A stretch of 32,871 bases of DNA. It comes from Curtobacterium flaccumfaciens UCD-AKU. GTDB taxonomy: Bacteria > Actinomycetota > Actinomycetes > Actinomycetales > Microbacteriaceae. The translations under genes and the position numbers were made by a program. This document shows positions 13,716-22,015 of this stretch, one piece after another (within the stretch, counting starts at the first letter, position 1; every line of letters begins with the position of its first letter). The notes beneath the pieces were generated by a model. It saw only the letters and a program-made list of their open reading frames with translations. It was not told the origin of the DNA and ran no database searches. Location of the stretch: assembly GCF_000349565.1 (NCBI RefSeq), contig NZ_KB714631.1:597418-630288 (forward strand), written 5' to 3'.

Positions 13716-14687
13716 TCAGAGCCAGTCGCGGGTCTTGAAGACGCGGTAGAGCACGAGCGACGACGCGGTGATGATCGCGAGCGACGCCCAGAGTCCGCTC
13801 CAGGCGCCCTCGCCCGGGAACGCGACGTTCTGCCCGAAGAAGCTCGTCACCCCGGTCGGGATCGCGATGATCGCCGCCCAGCTCGTGACCTTCTTCATCA
13901 CGGTGTTCTGCCGGTTCGATGCCAGGTTCAGGGTCGTCTCCAGCACGCTCGACACGGCGTCGCGGAGCTGTTCGACCGAGTCGGCGATCGAGACGAGGTG
14001 GTCCTCGACGTCGCGGAAGTAGGGCCGGATGCCGTTCGAGATCGTCTCCGCGTCGCCGTGCAGCAACGACGCGACGCTGTCCCGCGTCGGCACGACCAGC
14101 CGCCGGAGCACCCCGAGGGTCTTGCGGAGCCGGAACGACCGTCGCTGGACCTGCTGCTCACGGGGATCGCCCGGCTCGAACAGGTCGTCCTCGAGCGCAT
14201 CGATCTGCCGCTCCAGGTCCTCGACGGTGTCGGTGGCCCGGTCGACGACGGCGTCCAGCAGCGCCCACACCAGCCACGGCACGCCGTGTCCGGCCATGTC
14301 GGCGTTCGCGCTCAGACGGTGTTCCATCCGGGCGGTGTCGACGTCGGACCCGTGGATCGTGACGAGGGCGCGTTCCGTCACGAACGCCTTGACCTCGTGC
14401 GTGATCAGGTCACCGGCGTCGTCCGTACCGCCCACGTCGTAGACGACCAGGAACAGGCTGTCCCGGTACCGGTCGAGTTTCGGGCGTTGGCCGTGCTCGA
14501 CGGCGTCCTCGACGGCGAGGGCGTGGATCCCGAGTTCTTCCTCGATCTGCTCGAGGTCGGCCGACGTCGGGTCGGTGTGGTCGATCCACACGAAGGTGTC
14601 CGGGTCGGCGACGAGGTCGGAGATCCGGTCGACGGGGAAGTCCCGCTCGACCGTGTCGCCCTTGCACCACGCCCGTGTCCTGACCAT
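13716..14687 (-). CDS. corA: CorA-family Mg2+/Co2+ transporter
   Basis: This 323-aa protein has a long acidic cytoplasmic domain (residues 1-260) and two C-terminal TM helices: VMKKVTSWAAIIAIPTGVTSFFG and SGLWASLAIITASSLVLYRVF. The loop between them reads FFGQNVAFPGEG, in place of the usual YGMN. GQN-type loops are known in actinobacterial CorA-like proteins and may affect selectivity. Other markers are VWIDHTDPT, LGIHALAVEDAVEHGQRPKLDRY and VTIHG. The last residues RVFKTRDWL match the CorA cytoplasmic end. The ATG at 14687 is supported by a TAGGCT -10 box (14695-14700, minus strand) giving a 1-nt leader. Confidence 0.92.
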   Translation of the reverse strand: MVRTRAWCKGDTVERDFPVDRISDLVADPDTFVWIDHTDPTSADLEQIEEELGIHALAVEDAVEHGQRPKLDRYRDSLFLVVYDVGGTDDAGDLITHEVKAFVTERALVTIHGSDVDTARMEHRLSANADMAGHGVPWLVWALLDAVVDRATDTVEDLERQIDALEDDLFEPGDPREQQVQRRSFRLRKTLGVLRRLVVPTRDSVASLLHGDAETISNGIRPYFRDVEDHLVSIADSVEQLRDAVSSVLETTLNLASNRQNTVMKKVTSWAAIIAIPTGVTSFFGQNVAFPGEGAWSGLWASLAIITASSLVLYRVFKTRDWL

Positions 14688-14694
14688 GTCCGTC

Positions 14695-14700
14695 AGCCTA
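14695..14700 (-). promoter_or_regulatory. -10 box of corA
   Basis: TAGGCT on the minus strand predicts a start of transcription 1 nt before the ATG. It abuts the upstream gene's terminator hairpin. Confidence 0.5.
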
Positions 14701-14704
14701 CTGA

Positions 14705-14739
14705 GACGGCCGACCCGCGAGGATCGCGGGTCGGCCGTC
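14705..14739 (-). terminator. Distal terminator of the 924-aa gene
   Basis: A perfect 15-bp stem (14705-14719 with 14725-14739) has an AGGAT loop. With the hairpin at 14749-14770 it forms a tandem terminator between the 924-aa gene and corA, both on the minus strand. Confidence 0.85.
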
Positions 14740-14748
14740 GTGGTGCCG

Positions 14749-14770
14749 GGGAGTCGGTGCAGCGACTCCC
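14749..14770 (-). terminator. Proximal terminator of the 924-aa gene
   Basis: GGGAGTCG (14749-14756) pairs perfectly with CGACTCCC (14763-14770) across a 6-nt loop, about 31 nt past the stop codon. Confidence 0.65.
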
Positions 14771-14801
14771 GTTCAGCCTGCGCCGATCAGTCGGCTCCTG
14801 C

Positions 14802-17576
14802 TCAGTACGCCGAGACGAGCTTGCCGTCCTCGACCTTCAGGTACTCGCTCACGCTGAACGAGTCCTCGCCGCGCTTCTTGTCACCGAGGTAGGACTTGTA
14901 GTCGTACGAGACGCTCCCGTCCTTCGTGCTCGTCACCATCACGGTGCCGGAGCGTGATGCCTCGACCTCCAGCTCGGGCATCGACGTGACGTCGTACCGC
15001 ACGCCGCCGTCGGCGTCGTACGGCCCGTACCAGGGGCAGCCGCTCAGGGCGCGGAGCTCGGTCTTCTCGGCGCAGTCGTCGATCAGGTCGGACACGTACT
15101 GCTCGGCGTCCTGCTCGAGGGCCTTGGTGGCCTTCGGCGCGAAGTCGACGTAGCCGGACGAGACCGCCCCGACGCTCACCTTCTCGGTGCCGCCGGTGAA
15201 GTACTTCGACCCGCCGACCGAGACCTCGTAGCTGCCGGGGTAGGCGAGGGACGTGAACTTGCCGTCGCTGATCTTCCCGATCTCCTTGCCGCCGACGGTC
15301 ACCGGTGCACCCTCGAGCACTTCGGACGCCGTCAGGGTCACCTGCTGGGCGAGCGGCTGCGTGACACGCCACTCGTCCTTCACCAGGAACGAGGTGCCGG
15401 TCCGGCGCAACGTCACCTGACCGGAGCGGTTCTTGCCGTCCTGCGTGTAGCTCAGGGTGGCGATCGCCGAGTCCCCGGTCTGGGCGACCCGCCCGACGTG
15501 GATGTCGGACGGACGGTCCTTCGCGCTCCGCAGCACCTTCGTGTCGAGCATCGCGGCGTCGTCCGGCACGTCGCTCAGGTCGGCGGCGGTGTCGGCGTCA
15601 CCGCTGGCGATGGCCTGCACGTACGACTTGACCGTCGGGGCCGGGCCCCACACGTTGGCGCGGAGGACGCTCGTCGTGACCGCACCCGCGACGACGACCA
15701 CGATCACGGCACCTCCGGCGATGAGCGAACGGACCAGGATCTTCTTGGCCCGCGGGGACATCGGGGCGGGGGCCGGGGCGCCGCCGCCGATGAACGGCTG
15801 CGACCCGTACGCCGGCTGGCCGCCGGACTGCGGCTGCGCACCGTAGGGCGGCAGGTTGCCCGCGCCGTAAGGCGGCTGCGACCCGTACGCGGACTGCGGG
15901 GCGGACCCGGACGGCGGGTACGGCGCCTGCTGGTCGGCGGCCGGGGGAGTGGTCCACGCGGCGGCAGCCGGATCGCCGGCAGCCGCCGGAGCACCCGATG
16001 CACCGGGAGCATCCGGCACACCGGGCGCGGCAGGCGCACCGGGAACGGTCTGGTCGGCGGGAGCCGCCGGGGCAGCGGGCATGCCCGTGTCGGCGGGGGC
16101 TGCGGCCGGGAACGCCTGTGGCACCACGGGGCGGGGGTCCGCCCCGACCACACGCGACGTGCGGAGCACCACGGCACCGCCGAGACGGGGCAGGAGCACC
16201 GGGGCCAGGTACCGGGCGACGACCTCGATCGCGCCACCCCACAGGGCGAAGACGATCGGCGTCCAGGGCGCGATGCCGATCGACCCGGACCCGTCCACCG
16301 AACTCGTGCTGCTCACCTGGTACGAGACGACCCCGGTGCCGAGGACGAAGAACAGCAGGCCGAGTGCGAACCACACGAGCGGCGTGACGACCCAGTCCAG
16401 TGTCGAGCGCATCCGGTCGTTGCGGCGGACGGCGAGTGCGAGCCCGGCCATGATCGAGGTGACGACGACGAACAGCACGACGAGCCAGGTCCAGCCACCC
16501 GCTCCGCCGAACACCGAGGCGGTGTCGCTGGCGGACCCGAAGCCGGACGTGCCCACACCACCGAAGAACCCGAGCGCCGTGAGCCCGATCGCGACGTTGC
16601 CGAGCAACAGCGGCAGTGCGGAGCCGTAGGAGGGCTGGGCGATGAGCGCGACGACGATGACGACGACGGCGACCAGCACGACGAGGACCGTCAGCTGCGA
16701 CGCGGCGACGCGGAGCGTGCCGAGCAGACGGACGGCGAAGACGCTGCGACCGGCGAGCACGGAGGGCCGAGCGAGGAGCGCCGCCAGGGCACCGATGACG
16801 AACGCCCCGAGGATGCTGCCGACACCGACGGCGTGCACCGGCTCGATGACCGCACCGGACACCGACGGGAACCGGATCGCGAACAGTGCGGCCGCGACGT
16901 TCGTGAGCACCGTGGTCACCAGACCGGAGACCACCGCGGTGACGAGCACCTGGGAGCGACCGAGTGCACGGCTGCGGATCCGCCGGGTGAGCACGACGGC
17001 CAGCACGACCTGCGCGGCGAGCACCAGCGCCGGCACCACGGCGAGCGAGCCCGATCCGGAACCGAGGAACCCGATCGACCCGGACAGGTGCAGCCGGCCG
17101 AGGTCGGCGAGGGCGACGAGCTGCGCCGGCGCACCGAGCAGGACGCTCACGCCGGAGAGCAGGGACTCCACGTCGGGGGCCTGACCCGCGCCGAGGTCGG
17201 TGCCGGACCCGGTGGACGGAGCGGCCGAACCGCTGCCGCCGGACGCGAGCAGCCCGACGGTGATGAGCAGGGAGAGCCCCGCGACGACGTAGGCCGCGAC
17301 CCAGCCGCCGACGGCGGCGAGGACGGCCGCCAGCCAGTCGCGACCGGACACGGACCGCAGGAAGCGACCGAACGCATCGGACGGCTGCGCGGCGGGGGCG
17401 GGCTGACCCGGCCACTGTTGCGGGCCTCCAGGCTGCTGTTGCTGCTGCCAGGCGGGCTGGCCGTTCCAAGCTGGCTGGCCGGGGCCGGGCTGGCCGTTCC
17501 AAGCCGGCTGGCCGGGGCCGGGCTGGCCGCCGGGCTGCGACGGCGGGACGGGCTGGTTGGGCGGGTTCTCGCTCAC
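14802..17576 (-). CDS. 924-aa proline-rich multi-TM protein with extracytoplasmic C-terminal domain
   Basis: The N-terminus (1-65) is rich in Pro, Gly and Gln, with the 11-residue repeat GQPGPGQPAWN. A membrane domain follows (about 75-490) with roughly nine hydrophobic segments, none with a transporter motif I know. Then comes a Pro/Ala/Gly/Gln linker (QPAYGSQP-type repeats, about 500-640). A further TM helix (KKILVRSLIAGGAVIVVVVAGAVTT) precedes an exported domain of about 260 residues. That domain begins with an NTF2/DUF4878-like helix pattern (VKSYVQAIASGDADTAADLS), continues with a PEGA-like beta segment (GAPVTVGGKEIGK..YPGSYEVSVGG), and ends with two cysteines (C in DDCAEK and SGCPWYG). 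The GTG at 17576 has GAGAGG about 10 nt upstream. I do not recognise a complete family. Confidence 0.85.
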   Translation of the reverse strand: MSENPPNQPVPPSQPGGQPGPGQPAWNGQPGPGQPAWNGQPAWQQQQQPGGPQQWPGQPAPAAQPSDAFGRFLRSVSGRDWLAAVLAAVGGWVAAYVVAGLSLLITVGLLASGGSGSAAPSTGSGTDLGAGQAPDVESLLSGVSVLLGAPAQLVALADLGRLHLSGSIGFLGSGSGSLAVVPALVLAAQVVLAVVLTRRIRSRALGRSQVLVTAVVSGLVTTVLTNVAAALFAIRFPSVSGAVIEPVHAVGVGSILGAFVIGALAALLARPSVLAGRSVFAVRLLGTLRVAASQLTVLVVLVAVVVIVVALIAQPSYGSALPLLLGNVAIGLTALGFFGGVGTSGFGSASDTASVFGGAGGWTWLVVLFVVVTSIMAGLALAVRRNDRMRSTLDWVVTPLVWFALGLLFFVLGTGVVSYQVSSTSSVDGSGSIGIAPWTPIVFALWGGAIEVVARYLAPVLLPRLGGAVVLRTSRVVGADPRPVVPQAFPAAAPADTGMPAAPAAPADQTVPGAPAAPGVPDAPGASGAPAAAGDPAAAAWTTPPAADQQAPYPPSGSAPQSAYGSQPPYGAGNLPPYGAQPQSGGQPAYGSQPFIGGGAPAPAPMSPRAKKILVRSLIAGGAVIVVVVAGAVTTSVLRANVWGPAPTVKSYVQAIASGDADTAADLSDVPDDAAMLDTKVLRSAKDRPSDIHVGRVAQTGDSAIATLSYTQDGKNRSGQVTLRRTGTSFLVKDEWRVTQPLAQQVTLTASEVLEGAPVTVGGKEIGKISDGKFTSLAYPGSYEVSVGGSKYFTGGTEKVSVGAVSSGYVDFAPKATKALEQDAEQYVSDLIDDCAEKTELRALSGCPWYGPYDADGGVRYDVTSMPELEVEASRSGTVMVTSTKDGSVSYDYKSYLGDKKRGEDSFSVSEYLKVEDGKLVSAY
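17461..17526 (-). repeat. Two tandem 33-bp in-frame repeats encoding GQPGPGQPAWN
   Basis: The units 17461-17493 and 17494-17526 differ at one base. They encode the 11-residue repeat in the proline-rich N-terminus of the 924-aa protein. A partial unit lies on either side, so copy number may vary between strains. Confidence 0.8.
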
Positions 17577-17624
17577 GGCTGGGGGTCCTCTCCGACCGGG
17601 AGGCCGGCGCCGCACTCCAGCACC

Positions 17625-17641
17625 CGTGTCCCCCCGACACG
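17625..17641 (-). other. Small hairpin in the leader of the 924-aa gene
   Basis: CGTGTC (17625-17630) and GACACG (17636-17641) flank a C5 loop, between the possible -10 box and the GTG. It would form in the mRNA leader; a role is unproven. Confidence 0.35.
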
Positions 17642-17648
17642 TGCCTGC

Positions 17649-17703
17649 AGCGTAGCGGAACCGCCGATCGCCCGTGAATGTGCTGTCCCCACGCTGGTAA
17701 CTT
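17649..17703. promoter_or_regulatory. Divergent promoter region, 924-aa gene / otsA
   Basis: TACGCT on the minus strand (17649-17654) and TAACTT on the plus strand (17698-17703) are possible -10 boxes. They imply leaders of about 65 nt and 128 nt. Neither has a convincing -35 match. Confidence 0.35.
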
Positions 17704-17765
17704 CGGCAGCGCACCCGGCGCAGCACGCCGGACCCGGGTCGCCGGACCCGGCACACCACGCCGGC

Positions 17766-17800
17766 CGACGCACCGACGCACCCGACGCACCCGACGCACC
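17766..17800. repeat. Four 9-bp CGACGCACC repeats in the otsA leader
   Basis: Units are at 17766-17773 (8 bp), 17774-17782, 17783-17791 and 17792-17800. They lie 38 nt before otsA, in the predicted untranslated leader. Confidence 0.75.
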
Positions 17801-17837
17801 CGGCTCCGGCCGGGCGGAACGGAGATCACACCACCCC

Positions 17838-19430
17838 ATGCCTGCAGACCGCACCGAACAGACCCGCTACTCGTTCGTCGTCGCCTCCAACCGTCTCCCG
17901 GTGGACCGCGTCGTCGACCAGGACGGCAACGAGGGCTGGCGGCACTCGCCCGGCGGCCTCGTCACCGCCCTCGAACCCGTGATGCGCGCGAACGACGGAG
18001 CCTGGGTCGGCTGGGTGGGGCAGGCCGAGGTCGAGGTGGCACCGTTCGACAACGAGGGCATCCACATCGTGCCCGTGCCGCTCTCCGACGACGACGTCGA
18101 GGAGTACTACGAGGGCTTCAGCAACGACACGCTCTGGCCGCTGTACCACGACGTCATCGAGCACCCGAGCTACCACCGCGACTGGTGGAACGCGTACAAG
18201 CGGGTCAACGAGCGCTTCGCCGAGCAGATCGCCGAGATCGTCGAGCAGGACGGCATCGTCTGGGTGCAGGACTACCAGCTGCAGCTCGTGCCGGCCCTGC
18301 TCCGGGCGAAGCGTCCCGACCTGACGATTGGCTTCTTCAACCACATCCCGTTCCCGCCGGTCGGCATCTACGCACAGCTGCCGTGGCGTGCGCAGATCCT
18401 CGACGGGCTGCTCGGCGCCGACGTCATCGGCTTCCAGCGTCACGACGACGCCAGCGACTTCCTGCGCGCGGTGCGGCACATCAAGGGCTACACGACCAAG
18501 GGCACCACGATCGACGTCCCCGTCGACGACCCGGCCGCCCCGCGCAGCCGAAAGGGCATCACGGTCCGTCACGTCGAGGCACGGCACTTCCCGATCTCGA
18601 TCGACGCCGAGAGCTTCGAGGCGATCGCCCGCAAGCCCGAGGTGCAGGAGCGTGCGCGGGAGATCCGCGCGAGCCTCGGCAACCCCAAGACGGTGCTGCT
18701 CGGCGTCGACCGGCTCGACTACACCAAGGGCATCCGGCACCGCATCAAGGCCTTCGGTGAGCTGGTGGAGGACGGCCGCATCGCGGTCGAGGACGCCACC
18801 CTCATCCAGGTCGCGAGCCCGAGCCGCGAGCGTGTCGACTCGTACGCGGCGCTCCGCGACGAGATCGAGCTGAGCGTCGGCCGCATCAACGGCGACCTCG
18901 GTGTCATCGGCCACCAGCCGATCTCGTACCTGCACCACGGCTACCCGCGCGAGGAGATGGTGGCGCTGTACCTGGCCGCCGACATCATGCTCGTCACGGC
19001 GCTGCGGGACGGCATGAACCTCGTCGCGAAGGAGTACGTCGCCGCCCGGTTCGACAACGACGGCGTGCTGATCCTGTCCGAGTTCGCCGGGGCAGCCGAC
19101 GAACTCAAGCAGGCCGTGATCGTCAACCCGCACGACATCGGTGCGCTCAAGGACTCGATCGAACGTGCGATCCAGATGCCGCGTCGCGAGCGGTCGACGC
19201 GCATGCGTGCGCTCCGCAAGCGGGTCCGCGACAACGACGTTGCGCGCTGGTCGCGCTCGTTCCTCGAGGCGCTCGACCGCCACGCGCCGCGGAACGCCCA
19301 GATCGACCCGTCCGCCGCCGACCCGCGCGAGCAGCACCGTGAGGCGCAGACCGACAACATGTCGATCTTCGACCAGGACGCCCAGTCCGCCAGGGCTGCC
19401 GAGGACACCCGGGAGGCACGTGATGACTGA
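17838..19430 (+). CDS. otsA: Trehalose-6-phosphate synthase
   Basis: This 530-aa GT20 glycosyltransferase joins glucose-6-phosphate to a nucleotide glucose to make trehalose-6-phosphate. Features in order: SFVVASNRLPVDR near the N-terminus, SPGGLVTALEPVM (the GG loop), WVQDYQLQLVPALLR, GFFNHIPFPP, the sugar-binding GVDRLDYTKGIRHRI, and the late DIMLVTALRDGMNLVAKEYVAAR and LSEFAGAADEL. All are well conserved. The ATG at 17838 lies 12 nt after a GGAGAT site. Residues after about 470 form a polar tail (PSAADPREQHREAQTDN) absent from shorter homologues. The stop overlaps otsB by 8 nt, so the two steps of trehalose synthesis are coupled. Confidence 0.96.
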   Translation: MPADRTEQTRYSFVVASNRLPVDRVVDQDGNEGWRHSPGGLVTALEPVMRANDGAWVGWVGQAEVEVAPFDNEGIHIVPVPLSDDDVEEYYEGFSNDTLWPLYHDVIEHPSYHRDWWNAYKRVNERFAEQIAEIVEQDGIVWVQDYQLQLVPALLRAKRPDLTIGFFNHIPFPPVGIYAQLPWRAQILDGLLGADVIGFQRHDDASDFLRAVRHIKGYTTKGTTIDVPVDDPAAPRSRKGITVRHVEARHFPISIDAESFEAIARKPEVQERAREIRASLGNPKTVLLGVDRLDYTKGIRHRIKAFGELVEDGRIAVEDATLIQVASPSRERVDSYAALRDEIELSVGRINGDLGVIGHQPISYLHHGYPREEMVALYLAADIMLVTALRDGMNLVAKEYVAARFDNDGVLILSEFAGAADELKQAVIVNPHDIGALKDSIERAIQMPRRERSTRMRALRKRVRDNDVARWSRSFLEALDRHAPRNAQIDPSAADPREQHREAQTDNMSIFDQDAQSARAAEDTREARDD

Positions 19431-20205
19431 GACCACCACCGACCAGTCCGCCATCGACGCGGCCCTCGAGACGCTCGCGGCTGCGCCGCGACTCATCGTC
19501 GCCCTCGACTTCGACGGCACGCTGGCCCCCTTCGCCGACGACCCGTCGCAGGTCGGGGCGCTGCCCGGCTCGTGGGCGGCGGTGCTGACCCTGCACCGCG
19601 CGAAGGACACCGAGGTGGTGCTGGTGTCCGGGCGTCCCCTCGGCAGCCTCGCCGAGGTGACCCACGCGCCCGAGGACATGGCGCTCGTCGGCTCGCACGG
19701 CGTCGAGTGGCGCGTGGACGGCCACGACGAGGCCGCGCTGACGGACGACGAGGTCGATCGTGTCGCACGGATCGGTGCGGCGCTCGACGAGGTCGGGGCA
19801 CGGTTCCCGGGCGTCGTCATCGAGCACAAGCCCGCCGGGCACGGGGTGCACACCCGACGTGTCTCCGCCGAGGTCGCAGCCGAGGCGGACGCGGCGGCGA
19901 GCCGTGCTGCGCACGAGGCCGACCCCGAGGTGCTCGAGCGCGGTGGCAAGGACATCGTCGAGTTCGCGGTGCGGCACGTCACGAAGGGTGACGCCATCGC
20001 CCGGCTCCGCGACCTGCACGGCGCCGACGCGGTGTTCTTCGCCGGCGACGACGTCACCGACGAGGACGCCTTCCGCGTGCTCGGCGACGGCGACGTCGGG
20101 GTGAAGGTCGGACCGGGCGAGACCCGGGCCGGGTACCGCATCGCCGACCCGGCGGCACTGACCGGGGTCCTGAAGCAGCTGGCGAGGCTGCGCGCCACCC
20201 GCTGA
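19423..20205 (+). CDS. otsB: Trehalose-6-phosphate phosphatase
   Basis: This 260-aa HAD-superfamily enzyme dephosphorylates trehalose-6-phosphate to trehalose. HAD motif I is LDFDGTLAPF with nucleophile D29 and acid D31. Motif II is VVLVSGRPLG. Motif III is GGKDIVEFAVRHVTKGDAI. Motif IV is FFAGDDVTDEDAFRVL. Family residues SHGVEWR and HKPAGHGVHTRR (substrate cap) are present. The ATG at 19423 overlaps the otsA stop by 8 nt and has GGAGG at 19411-19415. A hairpin follows 6 nt after the stop. Confidence 0.95.
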   Translation: MTETTTDQSAIDAALETLAAAPRLIVALDFDGTLAPFADDPSQVGALPGSWAAVLTLHRAKDTEVVLVSGRPLGSLAEVTHAPEDMALVGSHGVEWRVDGHDEAALTDDEVDRVARIGAALDEVGARFPGVVIEHKPAGHGVHTRRVSAEVAAEADAAASRAAHEADPEVLERGGKDIVEFAVRHVTKGDAIARLRDLHGADAVFFAGDDVTDEDAFRVLGDGDVGVKVGPGETRAGYRIADPAALTGVLKQLARLRATR

Positions 20206-20211
20206 TAACGG

Positions 20212-20237
20212 CCCCCGAGCATGAGAAAGCACGGGGG
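20212..20237 (+). terminator. Terminator after otsB
   Basis: CCCCCG (20212-20217) pairs with CGGGGG (20232-20237) across a 14-nt A-rich loop, 6 nt after the otsB stop. It is weaker than other hairpins in the window. Confidence 0.55.
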
Positions 20238-20263
20238 TGGACGGCTGGTATCCCAAACCGTCC

Positions 20264-20269
20264 TAGACT
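20264..20269 (+). promoter_or_regulatory. -10 box giving a leaderless ilvD transcript
   Basis: TAGACT ends 6 nt before the ATG at 20276, so transcription should begin at the start codon; no ribosome binding site is visible. Confidence 0.65.
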
Positions 20270-20275
20270 CATCCC

Positions 20276-21970
20276 ATGCCTGATATCGACGTCAAGCCGC
20301 GCAGCCGGGTCGTCACCGACGGGATCGAAGCAACCACCTCGCGTGGCATGCTGCGGGCCGTCGGTATGGGAGACGAGGACTGGAGCAAGCCGCAGATCGG
20401 CATCGCGTCCTCGTGGAACGAGATCACGCCCTGCAACCTGTCGCTCGACCGTCTCGCACAGGGTGCGAAGGAGGGCGTGCACTCCGGTGGCGGATACCCG
20501 CTGCAGTTCGGCACCATCTCCGTCTCCGACGGCATCTCGATGGGCCACGAGGGCATGCACTTCTCCCTCGTCTCGCGTGAGGTCATCGCGGACAGTGTCG
20601 AGACCGTCGTCAACGCCGAGCGCCTCGACGGCACGGTCCTGCTCGCGGGCTGCGACAAGTCGCTGCCCGGCATGCTGATGGCCGCCGCACGCCTCGACCT
20701 GGCGAGCGTCTTCCTGTACGCGGGTTCGGTCATGCCGGGCTACGTGAAGCAGGCCGACGGCACGATGAAGGAAGTCACGATCATCGACTCCTTCGAGGGC
20801 GTCGGCGCGTGCAAGGCCGGCACCATGAGCGAGGAAGAGCTCAAGAAGATCGAGTGCGCCATCGTCCCCGGCGAGGGCGCCTGCGGTGGCATGTACACCG
20901 CGAACACGATGGCCTCGGTCGCCGAGGCCCTCGGCATGTCGCTGCCGGGTTCGGCTGCTCCGCCGAGCGCGGACCGTCGCCGTGACTACTACGCGCACCG
21001 CTCCGGCGAGGCCGTGGTGAACATGCTCGAGCACGGCATCACCGCACGCCAGATCCTCACGAAGGAAGCCTTCGAGAACGCGATCGCCGTCGCGATGGCC
21101 CTCGGCGGTTCCACCAACGTCATCCTGCACCTGCTCGCGATCGCCTACGAGGCCGAGGTCGAGCTGTCGCTGGACGACTTCAACCGCATCGGCTCGAAGG
21201 TCCCGCACCTGGCCGACATGAAGCCCTTCGGCAAGTACGTCATGGTCGACGTCGACCGCAACGGCGGCATCCCCGTGATCATGAAGGCGCTGCTCGACGC
21301 GGGCCTGCTGCACGGCGACTGCATGACCGTGACGGGCAAGACCGTCGCCGAGAACCTCGCCGAGATCGACCCGCCGGCACTCGACGGCGAGGTCTTCCGC
21401 ACCCTCGACAACCCGATCCACGAAACCGGTGGCCTGACCGTCCTGCAGGGTTCGTTCGCACCCGAGGGTGCCGTGGTGAAGACCGCGGGCTTCGACGCCT
21501 CGGTCTTCGAGGGCCCGGCTCGTGTGTTCGACCGTGAGCGCGCGGCGATGGACGCCCTGACCGAGGGAGGTATCCAGAAGGGCGACGTCGTCGTCATCCG
21601 CTACGAGGGCCCCAAGGGCGGCCCAGGCATGCGCGAGATGCTCGCCATCACGGCGGCCATCAAGGGCGCCGGCCTCGGCAAGGATGTACTACTCTTGACC
21701 GACGGTCGATTCTCAGGCGGCACAACCGGCCTCTGCATCGGCCACATCGCACCGGAAGCAGTGGACGCAGGTCCAGTCGCTTTCGTTCGTGATGGCGACC
21801 GCATCCGTGTCGACATCGCGGCTCGTTCGCTCGACCTACTGGTCGACCCGGCCGAGCTGGAGGCCCGCCGTGACGGCTGGGCCCCGCTGCCCCCGCGCTA
21901 CACCCGCGGAGTCCTCGCGAAGTACGCCAAGCTCGTCAAGTCCGCTGCCCAGGGCGCGGTCACGGGCTAG
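20276..21970 (+). CDS. ilvD: Dihydroxy-acid dehydratase
   Basis: This 564-aa Fe-S enzyme dehydrates 2,3-dihydroxyisovalerate and its methyl homologue to the keto acids of valine and isoleucine. Three conserved cluster cysteines are visible: C53 in TPCNLS, C126 in AGCDKSLPG and C203 in [14 protein letters not shown]. The C-terminal [19 protein letters not shown] is also characteristic. Length fits the family. The start is fixed by the leaderless -10 box. A patch of codons from about 21686 to 21795 is unusually rich in A/T-ending codons compared with the rest of the gene. ilvB follows after 45 nt, so the two may be one operon. Confidence 0.97.
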   Translation: MPDIDVKPRSRVVTDGIEATTSRGMLRAVGMGDEDWSKPQIGIASSWNEITPCNLSLDRLAQGAKEGVHSGGGYPLQFGTISVSDGISMGHEGMHFSLVSREVIADSVETVVNAERLDGTVLLAGCDKSLPGMLMAAARLDLASVFLYAGSVMPGYVKQADGTMKEVTIIDSFEGVGACKAGTMSEEELKKIECAIVPGEGACGGMYTANTMASVAEALGMSLPGSAAPPSADRRRDYYAHRSGEAVVNMLEHGITARQILTKEAFENAIAVAMALGGSTNVILHLLAIAYEAEVELSLDDFNRIGSKVPHLADMKPFGKYVMVDVDRNGGIPVIMKALLDAGLLHGDCMTVTGKTVAENLAEIDPPALDGEVFRTLDNPIHETGGLTVLQGSFAPEGAVVKTAGFDASVFEGPARVFDRERAAMDALTEGGIQKGDVVVIRYEGPKGGPGMREMLAITAAIKGAGLGKDVLLLTDGRFSGGTTGLCIGHIAPEAVDAGPVAFVRDGDRIRVDIAARSLDLLVDPAELEARRDGWAPLPPRYTRGVLAKYAKLVKSAAQGAVTG

Positions 21971-22015
21971 CGTCCGACACCCGCACCACCGCCACCACTC
22001 AGGCAAGGACCACTC

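Noticed and set aside
15498..17837. Upstream extension of the otsA frame
   Set aside because: It runs antisense through the 924-aa gene and shows only low-complexity sequence. The OtsA family N-terminus begins at 17838.
21971..22015. Leader peptide or attenuator before ilvB
   Set aside because: The spacer is only 45 nt, has no short reading frame with branched-chain codons and no convincing hairpin.
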